Shown in pieces: positions 1-6,735 of a stretch of DNA of 7,986 bases (position 1 is the stretch's first letter; each line of letters starts with the position of its first letter). The stretch is from contig SKLB01000148.1 of assembly GCA_007123465.1 (NCBI GenBank), forward strand, positions 1-7,986. The letters run 5' to 3'. A program made the translations under genes and the position numbers. Source of the stretch: Spirochaetales bacterium. Lineage in GTDB: Bacteria > Spirochaetota > Spirochaetia > DSM-27196 > PWMO01. The notes below the pieces were generated by a model, which was not told where the DNA came from, searched no databases, and saw nothing but the letters and a program-made list of their open reading frames with translations.

Positions 1-1487
1 CCAACACCAACAGCCCGCTGATCTGCAACGGATACAAGGACCGCGAGTTCATTGACCTGGGTCTTCAGGCAACCCGCATGGGCTACAAGGTATTCTTTGT
101 GGTTGAAATGCTCGGTGAGCTGCCGCTGCTGATCGAGCGCGCGCGTGCCACCGGAATCAGGCCCAACATCGGCCTCAGACTGAAACTGGCGGCCAGAGCC
201 GGTGGTCACTGGAGCGAATCAGGCGGCGATTACAGCCTCTTTGGTCTGACCACAACTCAGCTGGTGGAGGTGGTCGACCTGCTGAAGGCCGCGGGCATGC
301 TCGACTGCATCCGCCTGGTGCATTACCACCTCGGTTCGCAGATTCCCAACATTCGCGATGTTCGTACCGCGGTCAACGAAACCGTGCGCTTCTACGCCGA
401 GCTGGCCGAAGAGGGCGCCCCGATGGGCTACATCGACCTCGGCGGCGGATTGGCGGTGGACTACGACGGATCTAAAACCAACTTTGTACACAGCATGAAC
501 TACACTATAGACGAGTACTGCGCCGACGTGATCGAGGTGATCATGAACGTACTCGATGAGAAGGGGATCGAGCATCCCACCGTGATCACCGAGTCCGGGC
601 GCGCCACCGTTGCGTACTCTACGGTACTGCTGTTCAACACACTGGAGATCTCCAGATCGCAGCCTGAGGAGCTGCCGCACTCCCTGCCGGACGGGGCACA
701 CGAGCTGATACAGAATATGCACGAGGTGCTGCACAGCTTGAGCGTCAAGAACGTGCAGGAGTGCTACAATGACGCCATCTACTATCGTGAAGAGATACGC
801 GAACGTTTCCGTCTCGGCCAGATCAGCCTGCGCGATCGAGCTCTGGCAGAGAACTACTTCCTGGAAATCCTCAAGCAGGTGCTGACGCTGAAGTCCAAAC
901 TCAAACGGACACCGGTCGAACTCGAAGGCCTGGACGATGCCATGTTCGACATCTACTACGGCAACTTCAGCGTTTTCCAGTCCCTGCCCGATACCTGGGC
1001 AATCGATCAGGTCTTTCCGGTTATCCCGATTCACCGGCTGAACGAGGAACCCACGCGGAAAGCGATCATCGCCGACATCACCTGCGACTCGGACGGCAAG
1101 ATCGACCGCTTCGCCGACTTTCATGACGTGCGACGCACCATTGCGGTACACGAAGTTGCCGCCGACCAGGATTACTACTTCGGGGTTTTTCTTGTCGGAG
1201 CCTATCAAGAGACTCTAGGTGACCTACACAACCTTTTCGGTGACACCAATGTGGTAAGCATCCGCATCAACGAAGACGGCAGTTTCGACTTTCTTAATGA
1301 GACCGAAGGTGATTCAATAGCCGACGTCATCTCGATTGTCAATTACGAACCCAAAACACTGCTGCGGATGTTCCGCGAGAAGGCCGAGCGCGCGGTACGC
1401 TCGGGAAAACTGACGGTAGCCGAGAGACGCCGGATTCTGGATACCTACGAGCAGAGTCTCAACGGATACACCTATTTCAAGACCTGA
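1..1487 (+). CDS. speA: Biosynthetic arginine decarboxylase, C-terminal part (5' end outside window)
   Basis: Cytoplasmic PLP enzyme that decarboxylates L-arginine to agmatine, the first step of the arginine route to putrescine. The reading frame is open from base 3 and starts before the window. An internal Met at 78 is not the start, because the family's LICNGYKDRE segment is encoded upstream of it (about bases 18-47). About 495 residues are visible; the E. coli enzyme has roughly 660, so the N-terminal part with the PLP lysine is missing here only because of the window edge. Visible family motifs are HYHLGSQI (bases 321-344), the glycine-rich phosphate-binding DLGGG followed by VDYDGS (435-470), TESGRA (588-605) and CDSDGKID (1083-1106) with the conserved cysteine. 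The protein ends GYTYFKT. It is followed after 13 bases by the carboxyspermidine dehydrogenase gene, placing it at or near the head of a polyamine operon. The long visible match leaves little doubt about the family. Confidence 0.95.
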   Translation, partial: NTNSPLICNGYKDREFIDLGLQATRMGYKVFFVVEMLGELPLLIERARATGIRPNIGLRLKLAARAGGHWSESGGDYSLFGLTTTQLVEVVDLLKAAGMLDCIRLVHYHLGSQIPNIRDVRTAVNETVRFYAELAEEGAPMGYIDLGGGLAVDYDGSKTNFVHSMNYTIDEYCADVIEVIMNVLDEKGIEHPTVITESGRATVAYSTVLLFNTLEISRSQPEELPHSLPDGAHELIQNMHEVLHSLSVKNVQECYNDAIYYREEIRERFRLGQISLRDRALAENYFLEILKQVLTLKSKLKRTPVELEGLDDAMFDIYYGNFSVFQSLPDTWAIDQVFPVIPIHRLNEEPTRKAIIADITCDSDGKIDRFADFHDVRRTIAVHEVAADQDYYFGVFLVGAYQETLGDLHNLFGDTNVVSIRINEDGSFDFLNETEGDSIADVISIVNYEPKTLLRMFREKAERAVRSGKLTVAERRRILDTYEQSLNGYTYFKT

Positions 1488-1490
1488 AGC

Positions 1491-1495
1491 GGGAG
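1491..1495 (+). promoter_or_regulatory. Ribosome-binding site of carboxyspermidine dehydrogenase gene
   Basis: GGGAG lies 5 bases before the ATG at 1501, in the 13-base gap after the speA stop. It supports that ATG as the start and shows there is no room for a separate promoter between the two genes. Confidence 0.6.
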
Positions 1496-1500
1496 AGCGT

Positions 1501-2679
1501 ATGGCGGATGTACTGATTATTGGTGCCGGCGGCGTTGGCCAGGTGGTAACCCACAAATGCGCGCAGTTGCCCGAAGTGTTTGAGCGTATTGTCCTGGCCA
1601 GCCGCACTGAGGAGAAGTGCAAGCGGATAGCCTCGCAGCTCGCACGTCCGATCGAGACCGCACGCGTAGACGCGGACAACGTGGCAGAACTGGTGACACT
1701 GATCGAGCGCGTCAGACCGCAGCTGGTTATCAACGTTGCCCTGCCCTACCAGGATCTACCGATCATGGACGCCTGTCTTCAGACCGGTGTAGACTACCTG
1801 GACACCGCCAACTACGAACCACGCGACCAGGCGCGCTTTTCGTACTCGTGGCAGTGGGACTATCAGCGGAGGTTCAAGGACGCCGGTCTGATGGCGCTGC
1901 TCGGCAGCGGCTTTGATCCCGGTGTGACCAACGTCTTCACCGCCTACGCGCTCAAACACCATTTCGATACTATCGAAGAACTCGACATTATCGACTGCAA
2001 TGCCGGTGATCACGGTCAGCCGTTTGCCACCAACTTCAATCCTGAGATCAACATTCGCGAGGTCAGCGCCAAAGGACGCTTCTTCGAGAACGGAGCCTGG
2101 GTCGAGACCGAGCCGCTCGCGGTGAGCAAAGAGTTCGATTTCCCCGCGGGCATCGGGCCGCGCAGAATATATCTTATGTATCACGAGGAACTCGAGTCGC
2201 TCGCGCGTCATATCCCTGGAATGCGCCGCGCGCGCTTCTGGATGACGTTCTCGGATAGCTACCTGAAGCACCTCGAGGTTCTGCAAAATGTCGGCATGAC
2301 CCGCATCGACCCGGTTCGTTTCCAGGGGATCGACATCGTACCGCTTCAGTTTCTCAAAACACTGCTGCCCGATCCCGCAAGCCTTGGACCGCTGACGAAA
2401 GGCAAGACCTGCATCGGCTGTCTGATCAACGGGAAAAAGAACGCCCAGCAGCGGCGTTACTATGTCTATAACGTCTGCGACCATGAAGCCGCCTACCGTG
2501 AGGTACAGTCACAGGCAATTTCTTTCACGACCGGGGTTCCTGCGATGATCGGCGCCACTATGATGCTGACCGGTGTATGGCGCGGCAGTGGCGTCTTCAA
2601 CATGGAGCAGCTCGACCCCGATCCCTTTATGGACGCATTGAACAGGTACGGACTACCATGGACCGAGATGTTTTTGTAG
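1501..2679 (+). CDS. Carboxynorspermidine/carboxyspermidine dehydrogenase (saccharopine dehydrogenase family)
   Basis: Predicted NADPH-dependent cytoplasmic enzyme that reductively condenses L-aspartate beta-semialdehyde with a diamine. Putrescine would give carboxyspermidine and 1,3-diaminopropane would give carboxynorspermidine. The 392-residue length is normal for this branch of the saccharopine dehydrogenase superfamily. The N-terminus is a Rossmann dinucleotide-binding segment (VLIIGAGGVGQVV, residues 4-16). It is followed by family segments VDYLDTANYEPRD (about 97-109), GSGFDPGVTNVF (about 135-146) and DCNAGDHGQPFATNFNPEIN (about 165-184), all characteristic of carboxynorspermidine dehydrogenase rather than lysine-pathway saccharopine reductases. 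Its neighbours, speA before and nspC and speB after, supply putrescine and use the product, so carboxyspermidine is the more likely physiological product. No diaminopropane-forming gene is in view. Older annotations may call such proteins saccharopine dehydrogenase or LYS1. Its last 22 bases overlap the start of nspC. Confidence 0.9.
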   Translation: MADVLIIGAGGVGQVVTHKCAQLPEVFERIVLASRTEEKCKRIASQLARPIETARVDADNVAELVTLIERVRPQLVINVALPYQDLPIMDACLQTGVDYLDTANYEPRDQARFSYSWQWDYQRRFKDAGLMALLGSGFDPGVTNVFTAYALKHHFDTIEELDIIDCNAGDHGQPFATNFNPEINIREVSAKGRFFENGAWVETEPLAVSKEFDFPAGIGPRRIYLMYHEELESLARHIPGMRRARFWMTFSDSYLKHLEVLQNVGMTRIDPVRFQGIDIVPLQFLKTLLPDPASLGPLTKGKTCIGCLINGKKNAQQRRYYVYNVCDHEAAYREVQSQAISFTTGVPAMIGATMMLTGVWRGSGVFNMEQLDPDPFMDALNRYGLPWTEMFL

Positions 2680-3833
2680 ATTTTGATCCCCGGACCGTTC
2701 CATCGCCGTCGTTTGTGATCGACGTTGCAGCGGTACGCCGTAATGTAGCACTGCTGGAGCAGGTTCAACGCGACAGTGGAGCCACCGTGCTGATGGCACT
2801 CAAGGCGTTTGCCATGCCGGCGCTGGCCGACCAGATCTGTCCACCGCTTGCCGGTGTCTGCGCCAGCGGGCTGTGGGAAGCTCAACTCGGCCATGATCAC
2901 TTTGGCGGCCAGGTTCACACCTACGCGCCGGCGTTCAGGGATGACGAGTTCGACCAGATTCTCGATCTGTCGGACCACGTGGTTTTTAACTCTTTCAGCC
3001 AGTGGAAGCGGCTGCGCGGGCGCGCACGTGCGGCCGCTGCGGCCCGGCCTGCCGAGCGACCGCTGCGATTCGGAATGCGCATCAACCCCGAGCACTCGGA
3101 AGCCGAAGTAGCCCTGTACGATCCCTGCGCACCCTACTCGCGTCTCGGTGTCACACAGGCGGCGTTCGAAGCAGATGAACTCGACGGTCTGAGCGGGTTG
3201 CACTTCCACACGCTCTGCGAACAGAACGTCGATGCGCTCGAGCGCACCGTAGAGGCATTGCTGCAGAAGTTCGGCAGCTACCTCGATCGGATGCAGTGGC
3301 TCAACCTCGGCGGCGGGCACCACATCAGCCGTGCCGACTACGATCGAGCGCGCCTGGTGACGCTGATACAGCGTCTGCAATCGGACTACGGCGTCGAAGT
3401 ATTTCTGGAGCCCGGCGAAGCCGCGGTGATTCACTGCGGTATACTGGTGTGCAGCGTTCTCGACGTGATTGACAATGGCATTCCTATCGCCATCCTGGAC
3501 ACATCGGCAACCGCGCATATGCCCGACGTCCTCGAGATGCCGTACCGGCCGGACGTATGGGATACCGCGGCGCCGGGGGTACTGAGTCACACCTACCGGC
3601 TCGGGGGCCTGACCTGTCTGGCCGGCGACGTAATTGGCGATTACTCCTTTGAGCAGCCGCTTCAGCCCGGCCAACGACTGGTCTTTGATGATATGGCGCA
3701 CTACACCATCGTCAAGACCACCATGTTCAACGGAGTACGTCATCCGGCCTTGGTTATCTATGACTCGGACAACGGGCAATCGCAGCTGGTACGGCGCTTC
3801 GATTACCACGATTTTTTGAGGCGACACGCGTGA
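2658..3833 (+). CDS. nspC: Carboxynorspermidine/carboxyspermidine decarboxylase
   Basis: PLP-dependent, alanine-racemase-fold cytoplasmic decarboxylase that converts carboxyspermidine to spermidine (or carboxynorspermidine to norspermidine), the final step of the pathway encoded here. It has 391 residues, typical for NspC. Visible features are the PSPSFVID start of the fold (15-22), the PLP-lysine segment LMALKAF (K49), LHFHTLCEQN (181-190), the glycine-rich phosphate loop NLGGGHH (216-222), EPGEA (251-255), DTSATAHMPD (281-290), the LTCLAGD motif with the conserved catalytic Cys (C320), and DDMAHYTIVKTTMFNG (344-359). I chose the ATG at 2658 because the protein then begins a few residues before the conserved PSPSFVID. 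An in-frame ATG at 2577 would add 27 unsupported residues inside the dehydrogenase gene. Only a weak AGGT lies 10 bases upstream, so translation probably depends on coupling to the upstream gene, which ends 22 bases into this one. Confidence 0.93.
   Translation: MDRDVFVDFDPRTVPSPSFVIDVAAVRRNVALLEQVQRDSGATVLMALKAFAMPALADQICPPLAGVCASGLWEAQLGHDHFGGQVHTYAPAFRDDEFDQILDLSDHVVFNSFSQWKRLRGRARAAAAARPAERPLRFGMRINPEHSEAEVALYDPCAPYSRLGVTQAAFEADELDGLSGLHFHTLCEQNVDALERTVEALLQKFGSYLDRMQWLNLGGGHHISRADYDRARLVTLIQRLQSDYGVEVFLEPGEAAVIHCGILVCSVLDVIDNGIPIAILDTSATAHMPDVLEMPYRPDVWDTAAPGVLSHTYRLGGLTCLAGDVIGDYSFEQPLQPGQRLVFDDMAHYTIVKTTMFNGVRHPALVIYDSDNGQSQLVRRFDYHDFLRRHA
3818..3821 (+). promoter_or_regulatory. Ribosome-binding site supporting the GTG start of speB
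   Basis: GAGG, 8 bases before the GTG at 3830, lies inside the 3' end of nspC. It supports a GTG start that shares the GTGA tetranucleotide with the nspC stop. Confidence 0.65.
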
Positions 3834-4726
3834 GCCCAAACAGCGGCCGGCGGCAGCTGCAGTTCCTGGGCAGCGAGAACCCCACGCCGGACCCCGCTGC
3901 GGCCCTGTTCCACGTGATTCCGGTTCCCTTGGAGCGCAGCGTATCCTACGGTGTCGGTGCTGCGCGGGGGCCCGGCGCGATTCTCGAAGCCAGCGAACAG
4001 CTGGAGGTGTTTGACGGAATCGATGTTCCACTGCGCCACGGAATCTACACCTGGCCCGCTGTTGACTGCGACGGTGACACCAGCACCGTCTTGAACCGCG
4101 TGCAGTCCGCATGCGCGCGCACTCTGGCCGCCGCTGCCATTCCGGTGGTTCTGGGCGGCGAACACGCGCTGACGCTACCGGCGGTAGAGGCGGCCGCCGC
4201 CGCCGCTGAGCTCGGCGTGGTGCAGCTGGACGCACACGGCGATCTTCGCGATCACTATCACGGAGACCGCTACAGCCACGCCTCGGTGATGCGGCGGTGC
4301 CACGAGCTGGGTGTACCTATCCATTCACTCGGCGTGCGCGCCCTCGCGCCCGATGACCGGGAGATGCGCCGCGCGCACCCCGATCGCATCACCTTCCAGG
4401 ATGCGGCAGACCTGGTTCCATCCTCGGTCGGCGAGGTTCTGCTTCCTGCCGCGTTTCCCGATCAGGTCTATCTGACTATTGACCTGGACGGTCTCGACCC
4501 ATCGCTGATCTCGGCCACTGGAACGCCCGAACCGGGCGGGCTCGGTTGGTACCAGACACTATCGCTGATTGAATCGCTGGCGCGCCGCCACCGGATTGTA
4601 GCGTTTGACGTGGTGGAACTGGCACCGGTAGACGGCCGCCACGCCGATGACTTCTGCGCTGCGCGCCTGGTATACCAGGTCATGGGGATTATTGCTCGGC
4701 AGCCCGCAACGGAGGCTCTACGGTGA
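3830..4726 (+). CDS. speB: Agmatinase (agmatine ureohydrolase), arginase/ureohydrolase family
   Basis: Binuclear manganese hydrolase of the ureohydrolase superfamily that splits agmatine into putrescine and urea, linking SpeA to the carboxyspermidine steps. It has 298 residues, normal for agmatinases. The metal ligands expected for the family are all present: H112 in GGEHALT, D134/H136/D138 in DAHGDLR, and D218/D220 in DLDGLDP. YSHASVMRR (148-156) matches the agmatinase substrate loop, and GTPEPGGL (231-238) and ELAP (263-266) are also typical. An agmatinase role, rather than arginase or formimidoylglutamase, is favoured by these motifs and by clustering with arginine decarboxylase. The start is GTG, overlapping the nspC stop by four bases with GAGG 8 bases upstream. 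The alanine-rich stretch at about 118-127 comes from a GCC/GCG run and lies in a helix-like region; I see no functional meaning in it. It is itself joined to plsC by a second GTGA overlap. Confidence 0.93.
   Translation: MSPNSGRRQLQFLGSENPTPDPAAALFHVIPVPLERSVSYGVGAARGPGAILEASEQLEVFDGIDVPLRHGIYTWPAVDCDGDTSTVLNRVQSACARTLAAAAIPVVLGGEHALTLPAVEAAAAAAELGVVQLDAHGDLRDHYHGDRYSHASVMRRCHELGVPIHSLGVRALAPDDREMRRAHPDRITFQDAADLVPSSVGEVLLPAAFPDQVYLTIDLDGLDPSLISATGTPEPGGLGWYQTLSLIESLARRHRIVAFDVVELAPVDGRHADDFCAARLVYQVMGIIARQPATEALR
4711..4715 (+). promoter_or_regulatory. Ribosome-binding site supporting the GTG start of the plsC-like gene
   Basis: GGAGG lies 7 bases before the GTG at 4723, within the 3' end of speB. 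This strong Shine-Dalgarno sequence is what fixes the GTG as the start of the acyltransferase. Confidence 0.75.
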
Positions 4727-5412
4727 AATTCAAGGAACGCGTTCTCAACGCCTTCACCCGTGTACTGCTGCATGCAGCCTGCAGGATCGACGCCGAAGAA
4801 ATGAAGTCCATCCCGTGGGATGGACCTGCGCTGCTCCTGTCTAACCACGTGACCAACATCGAGGGCCCGCTCTACTACGTGTTCTTACGCCCGCGCAAAA
4901 TGACCGCGCTGGCCAAACGCGAACTGTGGGACAACCCCGTCACGCGCCTGTACATGAATACCTGGAACATCATCCCGATCGCGCGCGGCGGCGTAGACAG
5001 CAACGCGATGCGCGAGTGCATGCGGGCGCTCGATGAAGGCTACATCCTGGGAATGGCGGCCGAGGGCACCCGCAGCAAGACCGGTAAGCTTCGTAAAGGG
5101 CAACCGGGTGCTACCCTGCTGGCAACCCGCAAGGACGTACCTCTCTTTCCGATCGTTCACTGGGGTTTGCTCGATCTCAAGACAAACCTGAAACGCCTTA
5201 AGCGAACCCCGGTCAGCGTACGCGTGGGTAAGCCCTTCCGGCTGCGCAAACCCGGAGGCGGCTCCATCACCTCGGCGGACCGCAGGCAGATGGTCGATGA
5301 GATGATGTACCAGCTGGCGGTTCTACTGCCGCCCGAGCTGCGCGGCGATTATGCCGACCTGTCGAAGATGACCACCGACTACGTTCAGTTTGTCTCTGAT
5401 GACGTCGGGTGA
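4723..5412 (+). CDS. PlsC-family 1-acyl-glycerol-3-phosphate acyltransferase-like protein
   Basis: Probable membrane-associated acyltransferase of the PlsC/LPLAT family, which transfers an acyl group to lysophosphatidic acid or a related acceptor. It has 229 residues, typical for PlsC. The family blocks are in order: block I NHVTNIEG (41-48), a block II-like IPIARGG (84-90), block III AAEGTRS (112-118), and block IV VPLFPIVH (139-146). Block I is unusual: the normal catalytic motif is H-x4-D, but here H42 is followed by E47 (H-x4-E). There is no strong transmembrane segment; the N-terminal stretch to about residue 22 is amphipathic (LNAFTRVLLHAAC) and may lie on the membrane. The GTG start overlaps the speB stop by four bases, so the gene is the fifth of the polyamine operon. 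Whether it works in ordinary phosphatidic acid synthesis or has a different acceptor cannot be told. Its 3' end overlaps the convergent DUF3179 gene by 28 bases. Confidence 0.85.
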   Translation: MKFKERVLNAFTRVLLHAACRIDAEEMKSIPWDGPALLLSNHVTNIEGPLYYVFLRPRKMTALAKRELWDNPVTRLYMNTWNIIPIARGGVDSNAMRECMRALDEGYILGMAAEGTRSKTGKLRKGQPGATLLATRKDVPLFPIVHWGLLDLKTNLKRLKRTPVSVRVGKPFRLRKPGGGSITSADRRQMVDEMMYQLAVLLPPELRGDYADLSKMTTDYVQFVSDDVG

Positions 5413-6674
5413 AACGCCCGCCACGAGAATAGAAAGTGGTGTATCGACAGTGCCGGTTCGAGGCGACTGCCGGTCAGTTCACCTTCAATTGCGCGCCCGG
5501 CTTCGTTCCAAACGCTCGCGGTCTGTTGATCGATAATCTTTCCGGCCTCGACGGTAAAGGTCAGTGAACGCCCGTTTACCTCGGTATAGAACGCATTGGC
5601 GGTGCCAACGTCGCGCCCACCGGAGACCCAACCGTCGTCCAGCGCGCTGGCTGTTCCCGGTGCCCAGAATACCACCACCGGCGTACCGTCGAGTTCACGC
5701 TCGATAACCCGCTGTGCCTCGAGTTCAGGGAAACCCACCGCGGCAACGGCATCACCGTGATACACCGACAGAACGCGCGTCATCGGATTCTCGCTGTCCG
5801 CGGCTACAACATCCGGCCCGCGATAGAGAAACGGGCTTGTAGAACTGTCGTACCCCACGTACGGGTTGCGTCCGTAATCCCGGCGGTAGCCGGTCTCAAA
5901 CGAGAGCACCTCGGCGTCCGCGAAGCCGGATTCTGCTTCGCTCCACGAGATCAGCATCGACGGCACAAACGCCAGCTGTTGCCCGGCGTAGCGGCCGGCT
6001 ACGCCACGGCCGGTGGCCTGTATCCACCACGTTTCGGTCTGCCTGTCGTACATGAGCATATTGGAATAGATTAACCTTCCCGAAACGCCAAAATCGAGCA
6101 CTTGATTGTCAAACGTGCGCTCGAAAACGACACCGGTATTGCACAGCGGACAGTAGGTCACCGCCAGCGGTTTTCCTCCCACCTCATCGTTGACAATCTC
6201 GTGCCACATCAGAATCTGCAACGGGTAGATCCGCGTTGTGTTATTCACCGTTACAGCCAGCACCGCCTCATCAGCGCGCATCCATCGCTGGGCCTCGGAC
6301 ATCGAGACAAACTGCGGGCTGTCAATTGCCGGTATGCCGTCCTTGGGGGGACCGCCGGCAACCACCTCACGATACGATATCAGCGCGCGCGAGAAGTCAG
6401 TGCTGAACTGAGCGGCCCCACTCGGTGGCGACTGATCCTGCAGCTCCGGTGGGAGCTCCACTGGAACATAGGTTCCTCCGTCGGTGCGCAACTCGGCGCC
6501 GATAGTAGCCAATCGCCGCATCTCCTGTTGTGCACGTGAACCAGGCGCACCGGAAACCTCCCCTGGCTGCGAGCTGACTTCGCCGGCCTGCTCGCGCCCG
6601 CCGCCGGCAAACAGTGTAACTGCTGCAATAGTCAGCAGCGCCGGAAACAGCAAAATTAACAGATAACGCTTCAT
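5385..6674 (-). CDS. Exported DUF3179-domain protein
   Basis: Protein of unknown function with 429 residues. Residues 1-23 form a clear Sec signal peptide: MKR, a hydrophobic core (YLLILLFPALLTIAAVTLFA), then AGGG. No cysteine follows the core, so a lipoprotein is not supported, and it is predicted to be released into the periplasm or outside. Residues 27-90 are a low-complexity Gly/Ser/Pro/Gln-rich linker in which GEVS occurs twice (31-34 and 38-41). The DUF3179 domain occupies about 95-425. It includes DGIPAI (112-117), IYPLQILMWHEIVND (149-163), the hallmark VTYCPLCNTG (172-181), SGRLIYSNMLMYDR (198-211), YVGYDSS (272-278) and the closing SWRAFHP. The biochemical role of DUF3179 is not established; the paired Cys in CPLC could bind a metal or form a disulfide. 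A strong AGGAGG site 6 bases before the ATG and a good upstream promoter suggest independent and possibly high expression. The 3' end overlaps plsC tail to tail. Confidence 0.88.
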   Translation of the reverse strand: MKRYLLILLFPALLTIAAVTLFAGGGREQAGEVSSQPGEVSGAPGSRAQQEMRRLATIGAELRTDGGTYVPVELPPELQDQSPPSGAAQFSTDFSRALISYREVVAGGPPKDGIPAIDSPQFVSMSEAQRWMRADEAVLAVTVNNTTRIYPLQILMWHEIVNDEVGGKPLAVTYCPLCNTGVVFERTFDNQVLDFGVSGRLIYSNMLMYDRQTETWWIQATGRGVAGRYAGQQLAFVPSMLISWSEAESGFADAEVLSFETGYRRDYGRNPYVGYDSSTSPFLYRGPDVVAADSENPMTRVLSVYHGDAVAAVGFPELEAQRVIERELDGTPVVVFWAPGTASALDDGWVSGGRDVGTANAFYTEVNGRSLTFTVEAGKIIDQQTASVWNEAGRAIEGELTGSRLEPALSIHHFLFSWRAFHPTSSETN

Positions 6675-6680
6675 GGCATT

Positions 6681-6686
6681 CCTCCT
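6681..6686 (-). promoter_or_regulatory. Strong ribosome-binding site of the DUF3179 gene
   Basis: A perfect AGGAGG on the - strand, 6 bases before the ATG (6674-6672). It is the strongest Shine-Dalgarno match in the window and fixes the start used for the signal peptide. Confidence 0.85.
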
Positions 6687-6713
6687 CGGTTATGCGGATG
6701 GCATTCGGGTTGC

Positions 6714-6735
6714 TATACATGTAAATACAAGTATA
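6714..6735. promoter_or_regulatory. Operator-like 22-base dyad over the -10 box of the DUF3179 promoter
   Basis: A near-palindrome centred between 6724 and 6725. The outer arms are TATAC (6714-6718) and GTATA (6731-6735), and the inner arms are TGTA (6720-6723) and TACA (6726-6729). 18 of 22 positions match the reverse complement; the mismatches are all A or T. It covers the predicted -10 box and transcription start, where a dimeric repressor would block initiation. The symmetry is read directly from the sequence; the operator role is inferred, and AT-rich sequence raises the chance of accidental symmetry. No regulator gene is adjacent. Confidence 0.5.

Noticed and set aside
219..1208. 329-codon open frame on the - strand across speA
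   Set aside because: Antisense to strongly conserved arginine decarboxylase sequence; its Val/His/Gln-rich translation matches no family and is a codon-bias shadow.
1756..2484. 242-codon open frame on the - strand inside the carboxyspermidine dehydrogenase gene
   Set aside because: Fully antisense to a gene with clear family motifs, with no own ribosome-binding context or recognisable domain.
2577..2657. Upstream ATG extending NspC by 27 residues
   Set aside because: The extension is Arg/Gly-rich, lies deep inside the dehydrogenase gene and adds nothing conserved; the ATG at 2658 puts the start just before the conserved PSPSFVID.
4186..4212. GCC/GCG triplet run in speB as a possible expansion repeat
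   Set aside because: It is a short alanine stretch in a helix-like part of a conserved enzyme in GC-rich DNA, with mixed codons rather than a pure repeat.
2493..4235. 580-codon open frame on the - strand across nspC and speB
   Set aside because: It lies antisense to two genes with complete catalytic motifs. Its translation is rich in Arg, Pro and Gln with no recognisable domain, as expected for a shadow frame in GC-rich coding DNA.
5404..5422. CGGG/CCCG stem just after the plsC stop as a terminator
   Set aside because: Only about four base pairs, no following U-run on either strand, and most of it lies in DUF3179 coding sequence.
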